Shown one piece after another: positions 46,971 to 57,307 of a stretch of DNA of 64,000 nucleotides. A program made the position numbers and the translations under genes. Source of the DNA: Prinsepia uniflora (taxonomy: Eukaryota; Streptophyta; Magnoliopsida; Rosales; Rosaceae); the NCBI GenBank assembly GCA_032719365.1, contig CM064868.1:7722235-7786234 (forward strand), given 5' to 3'. The notes under the pieces are model-generated. The model worked only from the letters and a program-made list of their open reading frames with translations. It was not told the origin of the DNA and did not search any database. How positions within the stretch are numbered: the stretch's first letter is position 1; each line of letters opens with the position of its first letter.

Positions 46971-47775
46971 TTTTCCGTTCATTGACATAATATGTCCTCA
47001 CAGCTTCTCTGAAAACTGCAGCACTTGAGAGCTTCATCCCAAGAGAAAACTTTGGATTTTTCAGATCCACCTCATTGTTAAACTCCCTAAATGGCCCAAC
47101 AGACTTCTTCCTCCTTGACAGTTTTTTAGGAGGAGGAACCAAATCCTCTTCCTCACTACCAGCTGGTTCTAACTCAAATGCATTAAGCCTTGGTGAATTA
47201 GGTGCTTCATCTTCTGTTTGAGCTGCCTCACCATTATCCTTAACATCTTCCACATCCACGAATGCTGAAAACAAGTTCTTATCATACTCATCCATATTTA
47301 TCTGAGTCTCTTCCCTAAAGTTATTAGCAATCCACTCAGGATCTTCACTATCCTGATCATCTTCCTCATCACTAGTCTTTGAATTAGATTCAGTGGGAGA
47401 AGACTGAATCTGTGTCTTTGGGAAACTTATCCGTTTAGTCACCTTCCTCATATCCATAGCCTCACCTCCAATCTTCACATGCCCTGAAAGTTGGATCCCA
47501 TCACCCCCTCCCTTTTGCATATACAGAGGGATACAACCACTACTTTTTGCATATTTATCACAGAGTTTAAATAATTGGTCATCCGAGGTTACTTTGACCA
47601 AGATTTCACTATTTATGTCATTAGAGTATATAGACAACTCATAAGGTAGATAGCTTAGATTATTCCTTATGTACTTCAATTCCAGAAGGGAAATCCAATC
47701 TACTATAAAAAAAAAATTAAAAACTTGACTTGTCCCCCTATGTAATTCCAAATATGCAACCAAGAAACTAACCAA
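46971..47775 (-). pseudogene. MULE transposase, 5' (N-terminal) part
   Basis: A 269-codon frame on the minus strand. It has a PB1/MuDR-N-like start (about 30-95), an acidic Ser/Asp/Glu-rich linker with PKKLSRRKKS as a possible nuclear signal, and at the end the start of the MuDR DNA-binding region (FSLGMKLSSAAVFREAVRTY, NERK). The frame is cut at 46971 by element C at the TTTTC target site and goes on at 34290 (FKLNKGDKIRAKC). The first residues before about 47700 may be intron read-through, since an A-rich tract lies at 47705-47720. Confidence 0.8.
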
Positions 47776-47832
47776 CTAACTACAAACTGTGACTAATTAA
47801 TGAGCTTGAGGTGCCAAGTTTAACAACATATC

Positions 47833-48005
47833 TAGTACATAATCCAAAGTGTAACCAACAGTCCAAGTACAGGGTGGAACATGTAATACATATATTCGGT
47901 ACATGGTGCAAAGTGAAACCAAATCATCGAGTTCATGGTGCAAAGTGAAACCATAACATCGAGTTTAGGGTGCAAAGTGAAACCCGAACATCGAGTTCAG
48001 GGTGT
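47833..48005. repeat. MULE right subterminal array, 32-bp period
   Basis: GGTGCAAAGTGAAACC units start at 47905, 47937 and 47969, with a partial one at 48001, exactly 32 bp apart, separated by ATCGAGTT(C/T)A. The same core repeats at 48717 and 48749 within the terminal repeat, again 32 bp apart. Confidence 0.85.
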
Positions 48006-48583
48006 ATATTCGCTAAAGATATATCCCTTTCAACTGCAACAACAAAAACCAATTGCACGACACATAGTCAATCCAAATACCTCATCTTTCAACGGATATG
48101 TCAAAACCATGAACACAAACTAAGCCTATATATCCTAGTTTCAACATGCGCATCAATTTAAGCATACTATTCAGACTAAGGAGAAAATGGGCAACTAAAG
48201 AGCTAAACAGATAGTATATTGAAGCATGGCGGAAACAAAGAAATATAAACCCAGCAAGTATATTCCATGGATAATCAAAGAAATATAAAACCATAAGCAT
48301 GGAGGAAAATATAACTAACCGTAGATAGGCTGCTCCACTCCAAACTCGCGAGGAATCATATTTGAAATCGTTTGTACTTATTTGTTCGCATCTACGCGTC
48401 GATTACACTACAAATTTTCAATCGATTCAATGCCCAGTCGTCGATTCAATGCCTTAATTTCAATCTTACTAAAACCCTCAAAATTTTCCCCAAATTTCGA
48501 TCTCGAATGCGAAATGGAGAGGATATGCCTGATTTGGCATTTGTGAGTCCCAAAACCATTCCACGTCGTGACTAACATAGCAA

Positions 48584-48762
48584 AAGGGTGTCAGCGTGTC
48601 AAAATTTCTTATTTTACCTTTAATTTCCATGGGTACATAACATTTTGGAAGAAAAAGGAGTTGAGTGGCCATATTCAGCCATTTGATGATGTTAAGTGAA
48701 CGAATAATGAGTATATGGTGCAAAATGTGACAAACTTGCGAAGCTCATGGTGCATTTAAGTA
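48584..48762 (-). repeat. MULE right terminal inverted repeat
   Basis: Runs from GGGTGTCAGCGTGTC to GGTGCATTTAAGT. It is the inverted counterpart of 19924-20065 and matches the orphan end at 18083-18266 over its full length. Confidence 0.75.
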
Positions 48763-49353
48763 AAAAAAAAAAAAACCTATTATTTTTATAAAAAATATCT
48801 ATTTTAACAAAAAAAAATCGTTTAAAAAAATAAAAAAATATCGCATGCAAAGCAAACCCCCGTATCTCCTAAAACATACAAACCCGTTTCTTTTAAAAAC
48901 AGAAACGCGCACAATCACCTTTTTCTAAATTAATTAAATTGTCTGGCAAAAAAAAATTGTTTTGATACCAAAATAAATTGGATACAATTGGTTAATAAGC
49001 AAAATGATTTCCCTGTTTGATCAATAATGTAGTGGAACCACAGATTCCCTGAAGAAAAGCAAACTTGTTTCTTAGATTAGACGACTGTAACTTAGCTGCG
49101 AGTCAACCAACACGCCAAATTTCGAAACTCTCCATACAGAAGAAAGTGCAGTCTCAGATTTGTCAATTACCATAAAACTTGATCTGGTTTTACTTAAATT
49201 GATTAAAGATCAGATTTTTGGATTCGTCCTATTCACCATTTTCATCCTTCTCCTCCTTCTTCTTTCTGTTATCATCGTCTCCGATTGGTTTTGAAAATCC
49301 CACGAATTTGGGATTGAAATTCACCATCAAAATCCCTCAAACCTGATCAGAAA
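48763..49353. other. Upstream region of the CDPK gene
   Basis: Begins with an A-rich run, then AT-rich promoter-like DNA and a pyrimidine-rich stretch (about 49240-49290, CTTCTCCTCC-type) just before the start codon, typical of a plant 5' untranslated leader. The MULE right end lies only about 590 bp from the CDPK start codon. No certain TATA box is called. Confidence 0.45.
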
Positions 49354-52300
49354 ATGGGTTGCTGTAGCAGCAAAGCTAATGCTCCAAAAGCAGGTTCTAA
49401 TGGGTTTGGAGCAGCCACCGGTGGTGATTTGCACCATCAATCTTATCAGCAGCAACACCCAGTGTCTCAGCATCAGAAAGTCTCAGCCCCACAAACTCAT
49501 AACCCACCACCATCAAGACCCCAATACCACCCACAACCACAGGCGCAACCACCACCACCACCAAGGGCAGAGCCACAGCAGCTAATCCCGGCTCCAATCA
49601 AACCAACTGCGCCTCCAAATAGCATTCTTGGAAAACCTTTTGATGACATTAAGCAGTACTACACTTTTGGGAAAGAATTGGGCAGAGGCCAGTTTGGCAT
49701 CACATACTTGTGCACTGAGAACTCTACTGGCCATCGTTATGCCTGCAAGTCAATCCTAAAGCGCAAACTTGTTAGCCAAAGTGACAGGGACGACATCAAG
49801 AGGGAACTTCAGATTATGCAGCACCTGTCTGGGCAGCCAAACATTGTGGAAATCAAAGGGGCTTATGAGGACAAGTACTCAGTGCATTTGGTGATGGAGC
49901 TTTGTGCTGGCGGCGAGCTTTTCGATAGGATTATTGCACAAGGTCAGTATTCGGAGCGAGCAGCCGCCACGATTTTGCGTGACATTGTGAATGTTGTGCA
50001 CATTTGTCACTTTATGGGTGTGCTGCACCGTGATCTCAAGCCCGAGAATTTCTTGTTGTCCAGCAAGGATGAAAGAGCAATGTTGAAAGCAACCGATTTC
50101 GGGTTGTCTGTTTTCATTGAGGAAGGTGAGTAGTATTGTTTTTTATGATCTATGTTCTTTTGCTTGTTCCAGTTTGCAGAATTTAGACCTAGAAAGTTAT
50201 GATTTGCAAAAAATGCAGGGGTATTATGGCACACATTCTATTATGTGATTGAATTTGGGTTCTTAGATGAAGTGGTTAAATAGTTGCTAGTATAACTTTG
50301 CTGCAATTTGGTATTCCTCTAATAAGTTTGAGTTTAATGGGAACACAGACGATATGATTGTTAGCAGTCAAAGTTTGAGTCCTAAGAGTGATCAGCCTGT
50401 GACATTGTCTACCGTTGTCTACCGTATGAGGTGTAGCTGTTAATGGGGCTAACTCTTGTAGACCTTTCGAAAATTCTTCATTCTTATGTTATTATTTCCG
50501 TTCTGCTTAGGAGATTTTATTCTTAATGTTTTGATATAGTTGACAAATTCTTATGTGTAGCGACACCTTTTTCTCCTCATCTCAGGAAAGGTGTACCGTG
50601 ATATAGTAGGCAGTGCTTACTATGTTGCCCCTGAAGTGTTGAAGCGCAGTTATGGAAAGGAAATAGATATTTGGAGTGCAGGAGTTATTTTGTATATCCT
50701 ACTAAGTGGAGTACCTCCATTTTGGGCTGGTAATTATTAATTATTTTTGTTGTATGTTACTAAACATCCTCGTAGCTTGTGGCTACCTTATCAATATATC
50801 TCGCCCTTCATATTGCAGAAACTGAGAGGGGTATATTTGATGCCATATTGGAAGGAGTAATTGACTTTGACAGTCAACCATGGCCATCAATATCAGAGAG
50901 TGCCAAAGATCTAGTTAGAAAGATGCTGACACAGGACCCAAAAAAGAGAATTACTTCTGCCCAAGTTCTTGGTAGGTTGGATTTGAAAGTTAACACTAAC
51001 TTAAACATTAATATAGCATATAATCTCCTGTAACAATCGCTTTCGCATTGTGGTTGTTACACACCAGCAAAATAATACAGATAAAATTCCATATCTCTTA
51101 TTCTCATTGACTTTATTACCCTGGCTCTTGATTTATGCTTGTGTGCTTCTGATTAACATTTAGCATTTCGTATGGTTAGATCATCCCTGGCTCAGAGTAG
51201 GTGGAGTAGCATCGGATAAGCCAATAGATAGTGCAGTTCTCTCTAGAATGAAGCAATTCAGGGCAATGAATAAGCTCAAACAACTTGCTTTGAAGGTAAT
51301 TTATCAGACTATGTTTAGAAGCTCCTATCTTCACTTAATAACTGTTGGAAAAGTTTCCATTTCAAGTAGTATATTAGCTGCAGTCATCAAGTTTATTTCC
51401 AGACAAAGAAGTATTATCTAAGCTTGAATGTAATGAGAAAGAAAACAAGAGCAAAGATTTTCTTGGTATATGTCTTGATGGGTCTAGTGGATTCCTTCTT
51501 TGCTTACCTTATTTTATAAATTAATAAAGTTGATGCTTTTTGAAAATTTGTGCTAGGTCATAGCAGAGAATCTCTCTGAAGAAGAAATTAAAGGTCTTCA
51601 AACAATGTTCACCAACATGGACACCGACAAAAGTGGTACGATAACTTACGAAGAACTGAAGACAGGATTAGCTCGTATTGGGTCACGGCTATCAGAAGCC
51701 GAAGTTAGGCAACTCATGGAAGCTGTAAGTCTATCAATGTTCGCCAGCAACTCAAACTATTATATCTCACTTTTTTCATAAATGACTGGCAATCTTGTAA
51801 TTTCTATGATATACATTTCAGGCTGATGTTGATGGAAATGGATCTATTGACTACATTGAATTTATAACTGCTACTATGCATAGACAAAGATTAGAAAGAG
51901 ACGAGCACCTGTACAAAGCATTTCAGTATTTTGACAAGGACAGCAGTGGGTGAGTTGAGTTGCAATTTTGAATTTTGTGTGATACTTCCAGCCTACTTTA
52001 ACGTCTTATTAATTTTTTCATGTTTAAAGAAATTTCCGCTGTCTACTTTTTTGACCGTCTAAGTTGTAGTGTATTGATGTTGAAGTATAGTTCATAGGCT
52101 TGCGCCTCACCTCAAGTGTTTGGATACATAAGTTTAATCTTAACTCAATGAAGTTTGGAAGGAGAAATTGATCCAGACTGTTTGTCAAGGTCCTCGATAG
52201 TTAAATTAACAGGCTGAATAGCTTGTGATATCAAAATTTGTTAGGAGCCAACGTGTTTTAGGGTTTACATCTCTACATCATTCAGTCACGTGGGAAAGTT

Positions 52301-52586
52301 AGGGAGTTGATCATTGTCAATTTCCACTAACAGGTATATTACAAGGGATGAACTAGAGGCTGCTATGAAGGAGCACGCAATGGGGGCTGAAAACACCGTC
52401 AGAGAAATAATTTCCGAGGTTGATGCAGATAATGTAAGTTATTTACAGATGTCAAATTTCTGCAACTTTCTCTTAGTTGTTTTTATGCTGATGTATTTGA
52501 ACCTTCAGGACGGGAGGATCAACTATTCGGAATTCTGTGCAATGATGAGAGGTGGAATTCAACAACCAGGAGGAAAGCTCTTTTGA
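49354..52586 (+). CDS. Calcium-dependent protein kinase (CDPK), CPK29-like
   Basis: Eight exons with GT-AG introns: 49354-50125, 50586-50729, 50819-50971, 51180-51295, 51557-51724, 51822-51949, 52334-52433, 52509-52586; together 1659 nt, 552 residues. MGCCSSK start: Gly2 for myristoylation, Cys3/Cys4 for palmitoylation, so probably membrane-bound. A Gln/Pro-rich variable region spans about 30-90. Kinase: GRGQFG (110-115), Lys132, HRDLKPEN (225-232), DFG (248-250), GSAYYVAPE. The autoinhibitory junction (SRMKQFRAMNKLKQLALKVI) is followed by four EF-hands with intact loops (DTDKSGTITYEE, DVDGNGSIDYIE, DKDSSGYITRDE, DADNDGRINYSE). It phosphorylates Ser/Thr in response to Ca2+. Group II assignment and CPK29 likeness are from memory of family sequence. 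Confidence 0.93.
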
Positions 52587-53713
52587 TTCTGCTAATGCTG
52601 TTTCACAGTTCTAGTCTTCTAGAAGCTGAAGTGAATTATCATGGATGTGAGTTGCTTACACGAGTTCAACTGTTGGACGATATACATCATTGTTACCGGA
52701 GGTATGAGGTAGACCATTCTGAATCTTGATCCGAAAAAATGGGTAGTTTGAGCATATGAAGCTAGAGTTTGGTTTTCGATTACTTCATTGTATTTATGTG
52801 CCCTATATATAAACCATCTTTTTTCTTGAAGTTTCCTGTTCAATCTCGTTTGAGCTTTTTCCTGAATGTACAATCATTTAGTTGATTTAGAAAGATTTGT
52901 GTTCTAAGTGCTGAGCAATAACACTTCGGATGATGATTCTGTAAGAGGATTGAGCAATGAAAACCAAACCAAAAGTAGAGTTTTTTCATAAATTTTGTTC
53001 AAAGAATGTGTGTGGTAAGATATCTATATATCCCTCTGCAATTTCCCCTGTTTTTTTTACAGCATATTCATATTAGTTTTGGATGATTTTGTAGACAGCA
53101 TTATATGGGGCTAAAAGACCTGTTATAACTCAAAACTTCACTTTCGAATCACTTCCTTTTCGTTTAGATTTTGAACTCTTCGATAAAAGAATGATGAGAA
53201 ATGCTAGCATCAGCGGATGAAGCACAAGTTGGTGGCTCGGGGCTATTTATGTAGGTGGGTCTCACAATACATCAATTCCGTTAACCATCCACCTATTCGG
53301 CACCCTTACGTCAGTCCCGACTACATTAACTATGGGCTATTAATAACCTATTACTGTACTAACATGAAAATTTGTTCTCACCATGAAAGTGAGTTAAACT
53401 CGAAACTTGAAAATCATAAACCCAGTGAATCCAGGGTAGGTGGTGTACTCATTTACACGACTTACATCTTTTCTTTTCTTTTTCTGTTTTCTACAAAACT
53501 GCAGCAGCACAGTTTCCATTGAAACCTGAAGAAACATTTGTTCAAAGCTAGGGTTTTGGGCGCCCACTTTTCCATGAAAAGACTAACATACCCTTGATTA
53601 CATTTGCTCGAAGCCTTAATAATACCATAAATAAACTATTTTATATACTAATAAGTGGATTATTTTATATGATATATATATATATATATATATAAATGAC
53701 ATAGTATACTATA
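52587..53713. other. 3' flank of the CDPK gene and spacer
   Basis: The first 300 bp probably hold the 3' untranslated region. The rest has no supported gene; the 101-codon frame at 53217-53522 has no recognisable domain. A TA run at about 53668-53693 precedes the hAT element. Confidence 0.45.
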
Positions 53714-53721
53714 TATATAAT

Positions 53722-54782
53722 CAGGGCCGGCCGTGAGGGAGGGCAGGAGGGGCCTACGCCCCGGGCCCAAAAATATTAAAGGGTCCAAAATTAAGTTTTT
53801 TTTTTGTTATATTAAAAAAAATAGTAAGATGTATGATAATTTATATGGGGGATACGAGTGAACAAGAAACGAAAAGAAAGTCTCATTCAAAATTCCAAAA
53901 AGAAAACGCAGTGTTTTAATATTCTAATTCAATGTTCTAAGGTTAAATATCAGTCTTTCAATCTCAAATTCTCAATTGTTCTAAATTTTTAAGTTTTTGC
54001 AATCTCATTCAAACTCTCAAACCCTAACCTCAATTTCTCAACAATTTTCTTTTCTAGTGGAAGACATCTAGACATTTTCGCCTCCCTTTCTGAAAGCCCT
54101 ATCCGAGATATTCCTAAGTTACAAACCTAAAAAATAAGTAATTTAATTTAATAGAATTCCTATTACAGTTTCCCTAATTGAATACTTCCATTTGGTAACT
54201 TTCCCTTATGGATGTTGTAGTTTTTTACGACAGGAAGGCCCCCTCATATAATCAAAGGATCAATGTTATGGGTCTAAACCACGAATCTAACATTACAAAT
54301 GACATGTCAATTCTTACTCGTTGTTAGAAATTAGAAATTATGCCTCTTTAGTTTTTTTTTTTGTGTGCCTTTTGAATCTTTAATTACGTATTTTTCGCAT
54401 TTCAGGAAAATTTCAAGAAATTCACCTAAATTGATAAGGTCATTTCTACAAAAGTTCTTAGTTTAACAATATTTAATTACATTCTTGTTTTGAATATAAA
54501 AGTTTGTATATAATTGTAAATTGCTTACTGATTTTACAAAAAAAGTATAAGATTTGTTTAAAAAAATTAAATGTAATTTTTTGGATATGATGTACTTTTT
54601 TTCTTTGTTTGGAGTTTTGTCCTAATTTATGAGTTTTCTCATAGCAAAAATTGTAACGATACTTCTTAATAAAAATATTATATAATCAATTTATAAAATT
54701 TAAATTTCAATAATTAAGTATGCGAATTGAGGGCCCATTTTTTATTTTTACCCTAGGCCTCTAAATGTTTGGACCGGCTCTG
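53722..54782. mobile_element. Non-autonomous hAT element with 8-bp target duplication
   Basis: Starts CAGGGCCGGCC and ends, reversed, CAGAGCCGGTCC, giving imperfect 12-bp terminal inverted repeats of the hAT type. TATATAAT is duplicated on both sides (53714-53721 and 54783-54790). The subterminal GGGGCCTACGCCCCGGGCCC near 53750 and GGGCCC near 54731 are typical of this class. No transposase frame is seen in 1061 bp, so it relied on an autonomous relative. Confidence 0.85.
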
Positions 54783-54965
54783 TATATAATATGGACTATG
54801 TAATGTACTTTATCTGTTACAGGTGGACATTTTACTAGAGGTTTCTATTGTATATCATTTATATTATATATATATATATTATGGATTATGTAATGTACTT
54901 TATCTGCTGAATTATGAGTGAACATTTTATTAGAGATTTTTATTGTGTATCTTGTGTGATTCTTG
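54783..54965 (+). repeat. Tandem duplication of about 90 bp
   Basis: ATGGACTATGTAATGTACTTTATCTG (in parts: 54791-54816) recurs as ATGGATTATGTAATG... at about 54881-54906, and TAGAGGTTTCTATTGT / TAGAGATTTTTATTGT follow in each unit. The copies have diverged slightly. Confidence 0.7.
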
Positions 54966-55235
54966 TTGAAGCATAGTGCGGACGATTTCAAAGCAGACTT
55001 CCCGTTTATTATCTTTTTGAGACCAACTCCTTATTTATTAGTTAGATATTGGGAAGATCACTAAGATTTTCGGTTGACCTAATTTATAATTATTTCTATA
55101 TCAACTATGAAAGCCGTTTCACGATATATTACACGTGCAACTGTATACAGGCCATATCTCAAAACATTGATTAATTTGTTTGACTTTGTTTCCTAGAGGA
55201 TTTGCCAGTTAACTGCCAACCTCTCATCAAATGTC

Positions 55236-55243
55236 TTTATAAA
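55236..55243 (+). promoter_or_regulatory. Putative TATA box of the acyltransferase gene
   Basis: TTTATAAA lies 87 bp upstream of the start codon at 55330, followed by CT-rich leader sequence. Position and sequence are usual for a plant core promoter. Confidence 0.6.
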
Positions 55244-55329
55244 CTCTCACTCTTGCCATTTGTCCGTAATCATCAATAATTCATCATCACCTCTTACTTC
55301 ATTAACATTGGCACCACCAGCCAGCTGCC

Positions 55330-56676
55330 ATGACAACACTCAAAGTGGAGGTGATCTCAACGGAGACCATCAAGCCCTCATATCCGACACCCGACCACCT
55401 CCGCCGCCACAACCTCTCCTTCCTCGACCAAATACAACCCCCCATCTTCATGCCGATAGTCCTTTTTTACCCAAAAGACCCTCACGCCACCAACGACCCC
55501 ACCCAACGATGCATCCGAATCAAAGACGCCATCTCCGAAACCCTAAGTAAGTTTTACATCTTGGCCGGACGCGTAGTAGGCACCCAGTATGTTGAATGCA
55601 ACGACGAGGGTGCCTATTACGTGGAGGGCAAAACAAACGCCACTGTCAACGACATCATACAGAACCCAAATCCCAAGGATTTCAACAAGCTCATCCCATA
55701 TGAGCTCGACCAAGCTCACGAGCTCCCCATATGCCTACAAGTCACGCTTTTTGCGTGCGGAGGCATGTGCATCGGTATGGGCATGTCCCACAAAGTCGGG
55801 GACGCCCTCTCGTATATCATCTTCCTCAACAGCCTCGCTGCCATCACACGCGGCGAGGGCGACGTCACGCCCGTTCCTGAGTTTGTCTCGGACAAGTACT
55901 TCCCGCAACAGGACTTGTCCGGATTTTACAACCACGGAAGCGGGATCATCAAACACAACATTTCTAGTAAACGTTTTGTGTTTCACGCCCCTGCAATTGC
56001 TGCTCTCCGTGCCAGATGCACTGACCCGGGGAACGAGCATGCACAGCGGCCGACGAGAGTGGAGGCCTTGTCGGCCTTCATATGGAGGCGGTACATCGTT
56101 GCTTGCTCCAGCCCAAAACAAAACGACAGCTCCGACGACATCCCAGCGATTCACACGGTGTCTCACGCTGTTAACTTGCGTACGAGAATGGACCCACCAC
56201 TTAGTGAGCAAACGTTCGGGAATGTCACCCGAACAGCAATCTCGGTCCCACCCTTGCCTGTGGACCCCAAGGAGGGATCGTCCGACTCATCGCTTTACTC
56301 CATTGTGAGCCACGTCAGGGATGCGATCAATCAAGTTGACACTGAGTACATTAGGAAGCTCCAAGAGGGGGAGGGGTACTTGAACTTCTTGAAGCAGCGG
56401 AGCTCGCAAGTGACACGAGGGGAAGTGGTGTCATTTAGCTTCACGAGCTTGTGCAGGTTCCCGATTTATGATGCGGATTTCGGTTGGGGGAAGCCGGTGT
56501 ACGTGGGGGCCGCGAGCTTTCCATTCAAGAACTTGGTAAGCTTTTTCGACACCACTAGTTGGGATGGGGTGGAAGCTTGGATTAATTTGAAGGAGGAAGA
56601 CATGGAGAAATTTGAAACTGATGAGGAGGTTCTCAAATATGTTTCACCCAATCCGAGCTTGAAGAGTTCGGGATGA
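55330..56676 (+). CDS. BAHD (HXXXD-type) acyltransferase, vinorine synthase-like
   Basis: A single open frame of 448 codons, the usual BAHD length. It carries the catalytic HKVGD motif (His154-Asp158) and the structural DFGWG motif (Asp383-Gly387), plus VNLRTRMDPPL (281-291) and a GN-type NVTRT motif (298-302). BAHD enzymes are cytosolic and move an acyl group from acyl-CoA to an alcohol or amine of a specialised metabolite. Sequence style (LSKFYILAGR, SLCRFPIYDADFGWG) fits the alkaloid/alcohol acyltransferase group that includes vinorine synthase, but the substrate cannot be told from sequence. The gene has no intron and both motifs are intact, so it is probably active. No partner pathway genes are adjacent. 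Confidence 0.92.
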   Translation: MTTLKVEVISTETIKPSYPTPDHLRRHNLSFLDQIQPPIFMPIVLFYPKDPHATNDPTQRCIRIKDAISETLSKFYILAGRVVGTQYVECNDEGAYYVEGKTNATVNDIIQNPNPKDFNKLIPYELDQAHELPICLQVTLFACGGMCIGMGMSHKVGDALSYIIFLNSLAAITRGEGDVTPVPEFVSDKYFPQQDLSGFYNHGSGIIKHNISSKRFVFHAPAIAALRARCTDPGNEHAQRPTRVEALSAFIWRRYIVACSSPKQNDSSDDIPAIHTVSHAVNLRTRMDPPLSEQTFGNVTRTAISVPPLPVDPKEGSSDSSLYSIVSHVRDAINQVDTEYIRKLQEGEGYLNFLKQRSSQVTRGEVVSFSFTSLCRFPIYDADFGWGKPVYVGAASFPFKNLVSFFDTTSWDGVEAWINLKEEDMEKFETDEEVLKYVSPNPSLKSSG

Positions 56677-56924
56677 AGCACTTGATTTACTAGCTTGGTA
56701 TAAAAAAAATCTATGCATGCAAAAATTGTTACTTTGATTTATTACAGTAATTTTAAAATTATGTTTGTTAAGCGGGGTTTATAATTATATATAAGTTTTT
56801 AGCGTGTAAAACTTTCGTGTATATTTTCTTTTCATCTAATCAAAGTACGTGGTGTAAGGAGATTTGGTGTTCATAATCAATGTGGAATAAAATCCAAGAG
56901 TTAATTATTTTCATGTAATATATA
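56677..56924. other. 3' flank of the acyltransferase gene
   Basis: AT-rich, likely containing the 3' untranslated region. LTR E starts 249 bp after the stop codon and is preceded by ATATA, its possible left target copy. Confidence 0.5.
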
Positions 56925-57273
56925 TGTAACGACCCATCCCAAGTTATCAGGATTAATTCAAAATTAAGGACGGATTAGCAAGGTTAATCGGGGATTAGAC
57001 GAGGATTAACGGACGTTTAGAGCGAAATTACGATATTACCCCTAAACGAGGGTAAAAAATTGATTTTTGACCCGGGAGGTCCAATGGCCAGGGCCGAGCA
57101 CCATTACGTAGATCGAGTCGATACGAATCCATAGACAGGCGACACGTCGAATTCGGACGTTCGACGAAAAAGTTACGATTCATGGAAATTCAAGGGAGCT
57201 ATTTGGAACGGCACGTTTTACGAGGCAAGTGGACTTTTGTCCTATTGTGGCCCCATATATTTTGTTTATGGCC

Positions 57274-57307
57274 CAATGGATGAGTGACAAGTGTCACTCA
57301 TCCATTG
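57274..57307. repeat. Longest form of the LTR palindrome
   Basis: Two perfect 16-bp arms (first arm CAATGGATGAGTGACA) separated by AG. It extends the 12-bp arms seen at 1075-1100 by CAAT/ATTG. Confidence 0.88.

Larger units (their letters stand above)
19924..48762 (-). mobile_element. Mutator-like element (MULE) split by six nested LTR insertions
   Basis: The left end (TTGGCTTTTTGGCTTAAATG at 19924) and the inverted right end near 48584-48762 share GTGCATTTAAG, TTTGTCACATTTTGCACC, TCACTTAACA and CATTTGA blocks, as inverted terminal repeats of well over 100 bp. Inside are a MULE transposase on the minus strand (47775 to 33651, split) and a GRF zinc-finger gene on the plus strand (20325 to 29676, split). 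Subtracting the LTR insertions A (with F and G), B and C (with D) leaves about 4.0 kb. A 9-bp target duplication could not be resolved because both flanks are A/T runs. Ends are accurate to about 15 bp. Confidence 0.75.

Noticed and set aside
19914..48775. 9-bp target duplication of the MULE
   Set aside because: Flanks such as ATAATATTT and TATTATTTT are similar but not identical and are simple A/T sequence, so no TSD is claimed.
50126..50585. Extension of CDPK exon 1 past 50125
   Set aside because: The frame stops at once after the GT donor, and splicing to 50586 restores the conserved kinase sequence in frame.
53217..53522. 101-codon open frame as a gene
   Set aside because: It lies in the 3' flank of the CDPK gene, has no domain and no sign of a promoter.
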